A program made the translations under genes and the position numbers. Shown piece by piece: positions 58,183 to 64,000 of a stretch of DNA of 64,000 bases. Where the stretch lies: NCBI RefSeq assembly GCF_006715045.1, contig NZ_VFML01000001.1, positions 3,874,501 through 3,938,500 of the forward strand. The letters run 5' to 3'. Under the pieces are notes generated by a model. It was not told where the DNA came from. It ran no database searches and worked only from the letters and a program-made list of their open reading frames with translations. This DNA comes from Amycolatopsis cihanbeyliensis (GTDB lineage Bacteria > Actinomycetota > Actinomycetes > Mycobacteriales > Pseudonocardiaceae). Within the stretch, counting starts at the first letter, position 1. The number at the start of each line of letters is the position of its first letter.

Positions 58183-58674
58183 ATGGCTGGAGATACCATC
58201 ATCACAGTGGTCGGCAACCTGACCGCCGACCCGGAGCTGCGCTTCACGTCCTCCGGCGCCGCCGTCGCGAACTTCACGGTCGCGTCCACGCCGCGCATGT
58301 TCGACCGGCAGAGCGGCGAGTGGAAGGACGGCGAGGCGCTGTTCCTGCGCTGCAACATCTGGCGGCAGGCAGCGGAGAACGTCGCCGAGAGCCTGACCCG
58401 CGGTGCCCGCGTCGTCGTGCAGGGCAGGTTGAAGCAGCGCTCGTTCGAAACCAAGGAAGGCGAGAAGCGCACGGTCGTCGAACTCGAGGTCGACGAGATC
58501 GGGCCCTCGCTGCGGTACGCCACCGCGAAGGTGAACAAAGTCAGCCGGGGCAGCGGAGGCGGCGGCTTCGGCGGCGGTGGTGGCGGCGGCGGGTCCGCGC
58601 CGGCCGACGACCCGTGGGGCTCGGCCCCGCCGGCGAACAGCAGCGCCGGGTTCTCCGACGAACCGCCGTTCTGA
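58183..58674 (+). CDS. ssb: Single-stranded DNA-binding protein
   Basis: ATG 58183 behind GGGGAGGTTCCC, 163 residues. The OB fold covers 1-110 ([71 protein letters not shown]). A Gly-rich linker follows and the C-terminus ends in the acidic tip DEPPF that binds partner proteins. It protects ssDNA in replication and repair. It lies between rpsF and rpsR as in other actinobacteria. Confidence 0.97.
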   Translation: MAGDTIITVVGNLTADPELRFTSSGAAVANFTVASTPRMFDRQSGEWKDGEALFLRCNIWRQAAENVAESLTRGARVVVQGRLKQRSFETKEGEKRTVVELEVDEIGPSLRYATAKVNKVSRGSGGGGFGGGGGGGGSAPADDPWGSAPPANSSAGFSDEPPF

Positions 58675-58880
58675 GGCCCGGCTCGACCGAATAGGACACC
58701 TGCCGGCAGTACGAGTCGGGAACGCGCGTCTGGCGAAGCCCACGAGCGACGAGGCGGGGCGCACCACTTTCGAGGGAACGGCCGGGGCCGATTCCGAGCG
58801 CCGCCGAGTCGGGCGTGCCGCGCGTTCACGGCGAACACCGACCACCAGACCAACCACACTGATCACCCCAGGAGTCAACT
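58675..58880. other. ssb-rpsR gap
   Basis: These 206 bases have no ORF with a ribosome site. No strong terminator is seen, so rpsR-rplI may be read through from ssb as well as from a local promoter. Confidence 0.4.
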
Positions 58881-59129
58881 GTGGCCAAGCCACCCGTTCG
58901 CAAGCCGAAAAAGAAGGTCTGCGTGTTCTGCAAGGACGCGAAGAAGGGCCGTGCGGAACTGATCGACTACAAGGACACGAACCTGCTGCGGAAGTACATC
59001 TCCGACCGCGGCAAGATCCGTGCCCGCCGGGTCACCGGCAACTGCAGCCAGCACCAGCGTGACGTCGCCACGGCGGTCAAGAACGCCCGTGAGATGGCGC
59101 TGCTGCCCTACACCTCGACCGCTCGCTAG
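58881..59129 (+). CDS. rpsR: 30S ribosomal protein S18, zinc-binding (C+) type
   Basis: GTG 58881 after AGGAGTCAACT; 82 residues. It contains [11 protein letters not shown] and GNCSQHQRD, the Cys/His set of the zinc-ribbon S18 form, and [22 protein letters not shown] of the rRNA-binding core. In actinobacteria a zinc-free S18 paralogue under Zur control often exists elsewhere; this copy is the zinc-dependent, housekeeping one. It partners with S6. Confidence 0.97.
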   Translation: MAKPPVRKPKKKVCVFCKDAKKGRAELIDYKDTNLLRKYISDRGKIRARRVTGNCSQHQRDVATAVKNAREMALLPYTSTAR

Positions 59130-59140
59130 GAGATCCCGTC

Positions 59141-59599
59141 ATGGCGAAGATCATTCTTACCACCGACGTGGCGAACCTCGGCGGACCCGGCGACATCGTC
59201 GAGGTGAAGGACGGCTACGCACGCAACTACCTGCTGCCCCGCGGCTACGCCATCCCGGCGACCAAGGGCGCGGAGAAGAACGTCCGGGTCATCCAGCGCA
59301 CTCAGGAGTCGCGCCGGGTGCGGGACCTCGACCACGCCAAGGAGCTGAAGGCCTCGCTGGAGGGGCTCGGCGCCGTCCAGCTCTCCGCCAAGGCGGCCGA
59401 GGGCTCGAAGAAGCTGTTCGGCTCGATCACCCCGACCGATATCGTCTCGGCGATCAAGTCGGCGGGTGGCCCGTCGCTGGACAAGCGGATCATCCAGCTC
59501 GGCAAGCACATCAAGACCGTCGGCAGGCACCAGGTCATCGCCCGCCTGCACCCCGAGGTGCGGGCCGAGGTTCCGATCGACGTCACGCCACAGCGATAA
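59141..59599 (+). CDS. rplI: 50S ribosomal protein L9
   Basis: ATG 59141, 11 bp after rpsR; 152 residues. The N-terminal domain has KIILTTDVANLGGPGDIVEVKDGYARNYLLPRG (the L9 signature), a connecting helix and a C-terminal rRNA-binding domain (KLFGSITPTDIV, HIKTVGRHQVIARLHPEV). It binds 23S rRNA domain V and limits ribosome collisions. It ends the operon at a strong terminator. Confidence 0.97.
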   Translation: MAKIILTTDVANLGGPGDIVEVKDGYARNYLLPRGYAIPATKGAEKNVRVIQRTQESRRVRDLDHAKELKASLEGLGAVQLSAKAAEGSKKLFGSITPTDIVSAIKSAGGPSLDKRIIQLGKHIKTVGRHQVIARLHPEVRAEVPIDVTPQR

Positions 59600-59610
59600 G
59601 ACGGCATATC

Positions 59611-59649
59611 GACAAGGGCTCCTTCCCATGCCGGGAAGGGGCCCTTGTC
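59611..59649 (+). terminator. Terminator of the rpsF-rplI operon
   Basis: A long stem (GACAAGGGCTCCTTCCC at 59611-59627 with GGGAAGGGGCCCTTGTC at 59633-59649, one mismatch) with a 5-base loop, followed by GCTTTCGG. It lies 12 bases after the rplI stop. Confidence 0.88.
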
Positions 59650-59658
59650 GCTTTCGGT

Positions 59659-59761
59659 TACCAAGGAGACCGGAGGTAGGCCGACTCGGCGGAAGCGGCC
59701 CTGCTTGCGCGGCAGGAGGGGCGGCCTGCTGGATGTCGGATTGATACCTACCGGCCCAGTA
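59659..59761 (+). repeat. ~103-bp dispersed intergenic element, copy C
   Basis: Begins TACCAAGGAGACCGGAGGTAG and ends ACCGGCCCAGTA. Here the ends extend into an inverted repeat CGGTTAC (59655-59661) / GTAACCG (59759-59765). With the terminator it occupies most of the 340-bp gap between rplI and the secretion module; the remaining part (59766-59939) shows no gene. Confidence 0.85.
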
Positions 59762-59939
59762 ACCGGCGGGAACCGGCGCCACCGCGTTAACATCCAAGGA
59801 CCGGTCGCGCAGGTCGTCGCGCAGGTCACTGCCGGCAGCAGCGTACGAGAACCGCCGGGACCTGCGGTGGTGAGTGGCGGGAACGCGCGCTCGGTCGCGC
59901 GTTCCCGGCAAGCACTGATGCACGAAGGGGAACGTGATC

Positions 59940-60347
59940 ATGTCTCAGCGCCAGTCGCATGCTCCGGTCGACACGCTGACCAGTGTCCCTGCGCCGGCAC
60001 CGATCCAGGTCGGCAACAACGGCGCCAGCGGTGGGTACAAGTTCACCCCGGAAGAGGTGGACGGGGTCATCGCCAAGTGGCGGCAGCTGCTGGAGGACCT
60101 CCGCAGCGATGAACGTGAGGCGTGGCGGGTCGCCCATGTCCAGCCGCCGGGCCGGGAGTTCGCCAGCGGTGACTTCGTCGACCAGGGCGCCAACCCTTCC
60201 GGCAAGACTCTGCTCGAACAGCACCAGCGCATGATCGAGTACGTGGAGAGCTACATCGAGGCGTTGGAGAAGGCCAGCGGCAAGATCCAGGAATCCGAGG
60301 ACGAGGCCCAGCAGGCCATCGCCAAGCAGGGACAGGGGATCGTGTGA
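59940..60347 (+). CDS. Helical hypothetical protein, first gene of the chromosomal ESX accessory module
   Basis: ATG 59940 is preferred to GTG 59934 because of its spacing from GAAGGGGAA; 135 residues. After a flexible N-terminus it is almost wholly helical, with FTPEEVDGVIAKWRQLLEDLRSD and LLEQHQRMIEYVESYIEALEKA, and no WxG turn between the helices. Size and helix-turn-helix layout recall WXG100-class or PE-like secreted partners. Its stop overlaps the DUF3558 start (GTGA), so it belongs to the same operon. It could be the partner of the PPE-like protein. Confidence 0.78.
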   Translation: MSQRQSHAPVDTLTSVPAPAPIQVGNNGASGGYKFTPEEVDGVIAKWRQLLEDLRSDEREAWRVAHVQPPGREFASGDFVDQGANPSGKTLLEQHQRMIEYVESYIEALEKASGKIQESEDEAQQAIAKQGQGIV

Positions 60348-60967
60348 CCATGCTCCGCAGCACCCGGCTCGCCGGCGTCCTCGGCGCTGCCCTCCTGCTG
60401 GCCGCCTGCGGCGGCGACCAGACCGAGGGCAGCCCCTCGCTTTCCGGATCCGACGGGGACACCTCGACCGGCTCCGCGCAGTCCGCGCCGAGTGGCAAGC
60501 AGGGTGCCGCGCCGCGCGTGCCGAACCCGCTGCCGGTGGACGGGATCCTTGCCGACCCGTGCAACGCGCTGTCCGCCGCGCAGCTCTCCCGGATCGGGCT
60601 CGACGCACCCGGTACGAAACGGGAGACCCGAACCGGGTCGGAATGTGTCTGGAAGTCGGCGGCCTTCCAGGACAACTCGGTGAGCATCAGCCCGATGACC
60701 GCCAACGACAACGGCCTGGACGGGATCTACGCGAACGAGCCGGAGGACGAGTACTTCGAGCCGACCACCATCGGCGGATACCCGGCCGTGTACGCGAACG
60801 TCATCGACAGCCGTTCGAACGGCGACTGCGTGCTGTGGGTCGGGGTAACCGACGAGCTGGCCGTCAGCGTCATCACGCAAATCGCGCGGGGACCGAACGA
60901 GACCGATCCGTGCCCGGTGAACGAGCGGGTCGGCACGGCGATGATCGAGCAGCTCGGGAGGGGTTGA
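60344..60967 (+). CDS. DUF3558 lipoprotein
   Basis: GTG 60344 (or ATG 60350) gives 207 residues. The lipoprotein signal RSTRLAGVLGAALLLAACGG has a clear lipobox (LAAC, Cys about 22), followed by a Ser/Gly/Thr-rich linker. The DUF3558 core follows: DPCNALSAAQLSRIGL, GSECVWKS, GGYPAVYANV, CVLWVGVTD and DPCPVNERVGTAMIEQL. DUF3558 lipoproteins are abundant near actinobacterial ESX accessory genes; their role is unknown. This is the intact counterpart of the truncated copy at 41.8 kb. Confidence 0.88.
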   Translation: MTMLRSTRLAGVLGAALLLAACGGDQTEGSPSLSGSDGDTSTGSAQSAPSGKQGAAPRVPNPLPVDGILADPCNALSAAQLSRIGLDAPGTKRETRTGSECVWKSAAFQDNSVSISPMTANDNGLDGIYANEPEDEYFEPTTIGGYPAVYANVIDSRSNGDCVLWVGVTDELAVSVITQIARGPNETDPCPVNERVGTAMIEQLGRG

Positions 60968-60972
60968 GAGGC

Positions 60973-62406
60973 ATGCCGAACGACGCCTATGACGCCGGTC
61001 GCACCATCACCACGGTCGGCACCTACACCGGTGCCGGGGCGGCCATCGGTTCGGTCGTGCCCGGGGTCGGCACGGCGGTCGGCGCCGTGGGTGGCGCCGT
61101 CGTGGGTGGCCTGGTCAGCCTGTTCGGCGGCGGACCCGAGGCCGAGCAGCACGAGGCGAACATCGGCGGACGCTCGATCGACGCCCGGCAGATCTGGGAA
61201 CAGATCCATCCCGGCAGCTCCGACTCGGTGCGGGACGGCTCGGACGCGGCGGGCAACCTGCAACGGGTGCACGCCGACCGGGCCGGCCAGGTGGACACGC
61301 TGAACCGGCTGATGGATGAGGCCTGGACCGGCGAAGCCGGCGCGCAGGCCCAGGCCGGCGCGCACCCGCTCGGTATCTGGCTGCGCGACTCCGCGACCAA
61401 CCTCGAGCGGAGCTCGACCTACCTGAACAGTCAGGGCGAGTCCTTCGACACGACCAAGTCCCAGGTACAGGAGATCTCCGCGAAACCGCCGGAGGCGGGC
61501 TTCCTGGACGGGCTCAACCCGTTCAGCGACAAGGACGAGGAGATCGAGGAGTACAACCGGGTCGGCCAGTCGAACGTCCAGGCTTTCAACGCCTACTACC
61601 AGGCGAGCATGCAGAACGCGGCGCGGCTGCCGCAGTACACCGCTTGGGAGGGCAACACCATCTCCGACGGGGGCGGCGAGGACGGGAAGATCCACAAGCC
61701 CGCGCCCGGTGACCGCGGCACCGGCAACGTCCCACCGGGCGGAACCGGGAACATCCCGTCCGGCACGGGCAACATCCCCCCGTCCGGGACCGGGAACATC
61801 CCCTCGGGCACGGGCAACATCCCGGCACCGAGCGCGAACCTGCCCAATCCCGGTGGCGACATCCCGGGCACCGGGAACATCCCCGGGCCGGGTGGCGACA
61901 TCCCGGGTTCAGGGGAGTACCAGCCGAACACCCCGCCCGGCACGGTCCCCGGCTACCAGTCGCCCGGCTGGGACGACAGCACGTCCACCTCCGGCTACAC
62001 CCCGCCCAAGGTCCCCTCCGCGGACATCTCGGGCGGCGGTGGTGGCAACTTCGGCCCCGGCGGGTCGGGGGGGTTCGGTCCGGGGGGTGGATCGGGCGGC
62101 GGTTTCGGCCCCGGTGGTTCCGGTGGTTCCGGTGGGGCCGCCGGGCTCGGTGCCGGCGCCTCGACCGGTGCGGTCGCGCCCGGCGCCGGTTCCGGTGCGG
62201 GCGCGGGTGGCCAGGGCGCCGCCGGCGCCCGCGGAGGTGCCGGCGCCGGCCGGATGGGCGGGATGCCCATGGGGATGGCCGGTGGTGGCCGCGGCGGCCA
62301 GGGCGGCGGCGACGAGGAGCACCAGAACCGCTTCCTGGTCGAGGAGGACCCGAACTCGCTGTTCGGGTCGGACGAGCTCACCACCCCGCCGGTGATCGGC
62401 GAGTAG
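60973..62406 (+). CDS. PPE-like type VII secretion substrate with GTGNIP repeats
   Basis: ATG 60973, 5 bp after the lipoprotein gene; 477 residues. A Gly-rich hydrophobic stretch (GAGAAIGSVVPGVGTAVGAV) is followed by helices with a W-x-G-like turn (LMDEAWTGEAGAQAQAGAHP) and QSNVQAFNAYYQASMQNAARLP. Then comes a low-complexity half with at least six GTGNIP units and Gly-rich runs. The final FLVEEDPNSLFGSDEL and PPVIGE are shared with the island copy. It is predicted to be exported by an ESX machine with the EspG protein encoded next. Repeats suggest an extended, wall-spanning region. Confidence 0.82.
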   Translation: MPNDAYDAGRTITTVGTYTGAGAAIGSVVPGVGTAVGAVGGAVVGGLVSLFGGGPEAEQHEANIGGRSIDARQIWEQIHPGSSDSVRDGSDAAGNLQRVHADRAGQVDTLNRLMDEAWTGEAGAQAQAGAHPLGIWLRDSATNLERSSTYLNSQGESFDTTKSQVQEISAKPPEAGFLDGLNPFSDKDEEIEEYNRVGQSNVQAFNAYYQASMQNAARLPQYTAWEGNTISDGGGEDGKIHKPAPGDRGTGNVPPGGTGNIPSGTGNIPPSGTGNIPSGTGNIPAPSANLPNPGGDIPGTGNIPGPGGDIPGSGEYQPNTPPGTVPGYQSPGWDDSTSTSGYTPPKVPSADISGGGGGNFGPGGSGGFGPGGGSGGGFGPGGSGGSGGAAGLGAGASTGAVAPGAGSGAGAGGQGAAGARGGAGAGRMGGMPMGMAGGGRGGQGGGDEEHQNRFLVEEDPNSLFGSDELTTPPVIGE

Positions 62407-62421
62407 GACACTGGACCGAGA

Positions 62422-63210
62422 GTGCTGACCACACCACTGAAGTTCACCACCCCGACCCTGCTCCACCTGATCCGGCGCAGGGGAGGTGAACCGCACCAGA
62501 CCCTCGCCGGCACGCCCACCTGGTACGACGAGGAGGCCCAGCGCACGGTGGACCAGCAGGTCAACGCCGTGCTGACCGAGCAGGGGTTGATGGGCCCGCG
62601 GGGGATGGACCGGGACCTGCTCGCGGCGCTCGAGTCGATCTCCCGGCCGCAGGTGGAGTACTACGGCTGGTTCGAGGGGCGGTTCGCCGACGCACCGCCG
62701 AACTTCACCGTGCTGGCGGCCGGCGGCAGCGGCGGGGCCTTCGTGCTCGCCCGGTTCATCGAGGACGACGGTGTGCTGATCACCTCGGAGCGACCGGAGA
62801 ACCTGCTGCGGGGGTTCGTCAACCAGATCCCACCCGGCCGACCGGGCGGCGGGCAGGCGCTGGTGGTCAGCAAGGGTGAGTTCCTCAGCGGGCGGCCCTC
62901 CGGTGCGGATGACACCGGCGCGGGGGTGCTGCGCCCGGCTCCCGGCCAGGACCAGGCGTCCTCGATCAACGAGATCAAGCGGATCCTGCAGGCGGAGCGG
63001 ATCAGCGCGGGCAGCCTGTACGTGGCCGTGCGCGGGCAGTCCGGCGTCCGGCGGCGGTGCGAACGGCCGCTGAACTTCATCGACACCGCCGAGGGGCGCT
63101 GGTTGATGGAGGAGGTACCCGGCCGCGGTGAGCCGCTCGTGGTGTTCACGCCGGCCACCCCGCAGTTGCTCGCCGAGCGGCTGCGGAACGCGCAGAGCAC
63201 GCTCAACTGA
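62422..63210 (+). CDS. EspG-family ESX secretion-associated chaperone
   Basis: GTG 62422, 15 bp after the PPE-like gene; 262 residues. It has the EspG pattern: LKFTTPTLLHLIRRRGGEPH, the RPQVEYYGWFEG strand, VLAAGGSGGAFVLARF, a middle with SSINEIKRILQAERIS and GSLYVAVRG, and the C-terminal VVFTPATPQLLAERLRNA. It should bind the PPE-like product before export. It is about as long as mycobacterial EspG (250-300). It shares its order of motifs with the island copy, though sequences have diverged. Confidence 0.85.
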   Translation: MLTTPLKFTTPTLLHLIRRRGGEPHQTLAGTPTWYDEEAQRTVDQQVNAVLTEQGLMGPRGMDRDLLAALESISRPQVEYYGWFEGRFADAPPNFTVLAAGGSGGAFVLARFIEDDGVLITSERPENLLRGFVNQIPPGRPGGGQALVVSKGEFLSGRPSGADDTGAGVLRPAPGQDQASSINEIKRILQAERISAGSLYVAVRGQSGVRRRCERPLNFIDTAEGRWLMEEVPGRGEPLVVFTPATPQLLAERLRNAQSTLN

Positions 63211-63221
63211 CCGCCGGTCGA

Positions 63222-63533
63222 CTACCCACAGTATCCACGGCTTCGCTTGGCTGGCCGGTGCCCCAGGCCCGTTCAGCCTAGCGGGCGGCTGCCCTACGTT
63301 CCGTAGCTTTTATCCACAAGGGCTGTGGGTCACCGCGGAGCGGGGGCGGCACGACACGCCGAACCCCCGACTCGGTGCGACACGCCGGATGAGTTCCAAA
63401 GAAGTTCTCCACAGCTTGCCCACAGGGCTTGACCTGCGATTTCACTAACAACTTCAGGCACTGTCCCCAGGTTGTACACAGGTAGAGCACGCCTTGTGAC
63501 TCGTTCCGGCCCGTCATCAACAGGTAGTCCACA
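63222..63533 (+). promoter_or_regulatory. Cluster of DnaA-box-like 9-mers upstream of dnaB
   Basis: In the 583-bp gene-free gap before dnaB, one exact TTATCCACA lies at 63310-63318. One-mismatch versions of TT(A/G)TCCACA lie at 63405-63413 (TTCTCCACA), 63416-63424 (TTGCCCACA), 63472-63480 (TTGTACACA) and 63525-63533 (TAGTCCACA). Weaker ones occur at 63222-63230 and 63231-63239. All face the same way. No ORF with a ribosome site is seen in the gap. The cluster could be a DnaA-binding regulatory or titration locus. Confidence 0.6.
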
Positions 63534-63642
63534 GGGCGATCCCCAGGCCGGTTTGCGCTGCTTCTTCCGGGGGATCTAGCGTGCCGCCGAACCGGTCGCG
63601 AAACGCCGCCGCAAGCTCCCCGCCGAATGACCACGGATCGGG

Positions 63643-63731
63643 TATAATCGAACTGGTGTTCGACCCCCTGGCTCTCCGGGGGTTGTGGAGCCGAGGGGGC
63701 GTGCGGCGGTGAGCCGAGCAACGCGCTCGGC
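63643..63731 (+). promoter_or_regulatory. dnaB promoter -10 and leader hairpins
   Basis: A perfect TATAAT (63643-63648) is striking for this GC content, though no good -35 is seen. Downstream, the leader contains CCCCCTGG..CCGGGGG (from about 63664) and a perfect GCCGAGC-AACGC-GCTCGGC hairpin (63713-63731) before the GAGGAGGTG ribosome site of dnaB. Confidence 0.55.
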
Positions 63732-63793
63732 CGACCCCATCCGGTTCACCACGAACACCGGGTCAACGACAGGCTGAGGAGGTGCATCCGCCG

Positions 63794-64000
63794 GTGGCGA
63801 TCACCGACGACCGCGGTCCCGCGTTCGCGACCCCCGAGAACGGCGAGTCTCGGCAAGGCGAGTTCGATCGCCAGCCGCCGCAGGACCTCGCCGCGGAGCA
63901 GTCCGTGCTCGGCGGCATGCTGCTGTCCAAGGACGCCATCGCCGATGTGGTCGAGGTACTGCGACCCGGCGACTTCTACCGGCCCGCGCACCAAGCCGTG
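63794..64000 (+). CDS. dnaB: Replicative DNA helicase DnaB (5' part; continues beyond window)
   Basis: GTG 63794 follows GAGGAGGTG (63776-63784); GTG 63782 is also in frame but overlaps that site. Only 69 residues are seen: a disordered N-terminus, then RQPPQDLAAEQSVLGGMLLSKDAIADVVEVLRPGDFYRPAHQAV, which as a whole is the conserved N-terminal domain of DnaB that binds primase. The hexameric helicase unwinds DNA at the fork. Placement after rplI matches S. coelicolor and M. tuberculosis, except that a type VII accessory module is inserted here. Confidence 0.95.
   Translation, partial: MAITDDRGPAFATPENGESRQGEFDRQPPQDLAAEQSVLGGMLLSKDAIADVVEVLRPGDFYRPAHQAV

Noticed and set aside
63222..63533. 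Calling the DnaA-box cluster the chromosomal origin
   Set aside because: No dnaA, dnaN, rpmH or AT-rich unwinding region is next to it. Actinobacterial oriC is expected between dnaA and dnaN, some distance away.

Overview
The window is about 64 kb of high-GC actinobacterial chromosome, most likely from a member of the Pseudonocardiaceae (an Amycolatopsis/Prauserella/Saccharomonospora-like organism). Support comes from the strong GC bias at third codon positions, frequent GTG starts, two EspG/PPE-like type VII secretion accessory modules, a GTP-dependent PEP carboxykinase, an XRE/DUF397 pair, and a right half that keeps the mycobacterial gene order PadR-ino1 / DUF5318 / ponA / GT87-like membrane protein / rpsF-ssb-rpsR-rplI / dnaB. 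That block normally lies within a few tens of kb of oriC. I saw no tRNA, rRNA, CRISPR array or complete insertion sequence.

Layout. 1-3.3 kb: a carboxymuconolactone-decarboxylase-like peroxidase (partial), two YCII/DGPF proteins coupled to an ECF42-type sigma factor, and an alkaline-ceramidase-like membrane protein. 3.3-7.6 kb: a DUF3311 + sodium:solute symporter pair, a secreted SgcJ-like protein and a secreted tripeptidyl aminopeptidase. 7.6-11.7 kb: an operon of a secreted Pro-rich protein, a SigE-family sigma factor and a putative anti-sigma factor, divergent from a small XRE regulator across a region with several DnaA-box-like 9-mers; then an Nramp-related transporter and an LLM-class oxidoreductase. 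11.8-19.5 kb (minus strand): pckG, an acidic DUF6802-like protein, and a dynamin - GrpE-like - dynamin - membrane protein operon. 19.6-31.5 kb: two cell-envelope-type two-component systems, each beside an ABC transporter. The second ABC operon carries a triplicated 77-bp translational-coupling cassette. 31.5-38 kb: an amidohydrolase, an SDR and two tandem PhoX-family Tat proteins.

38-44.8 kb: an MFS transporter followed by a roughly 5.1-kb island flanked by 103-113-bp direct repeats that duplicate the MFS promoter and first codons. The island holds an XRE/DUF397 pair and a DUF3558 / PPE-like / EspG module. 44.8-64 kb: HAD phosphatase, ino1 and its PadR regulator, DUF5318, a class A penicillin-binding protein, two facing paralogous membrane glycosyltransferase-like genes, endonuclease IV, a tandem triplet of tail-anchored surface proteins, rpsF-ssb-rpsR-rplI, a second DUF3558 / PPE-like / EspG module, a 580-bp region rich in DnaA-box-like sequences, and the start of dnaB.

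Repeats are a strong theme. There are three copies of a ~103-bp intergenic element (38.0, 47.9, 59.7 kb), an inverted pair of 170-bp elements (21.6 and 38.2 kb) containing a 34-codon ORF whose copies differ only at silent sites, the 77-bp triple tandem repeat, the island-flanking direct repeats, and a GAACG-type palindromic element at 32.9 kb. All functions are inferred from motifs and neighbourhood; no database searches were possible.
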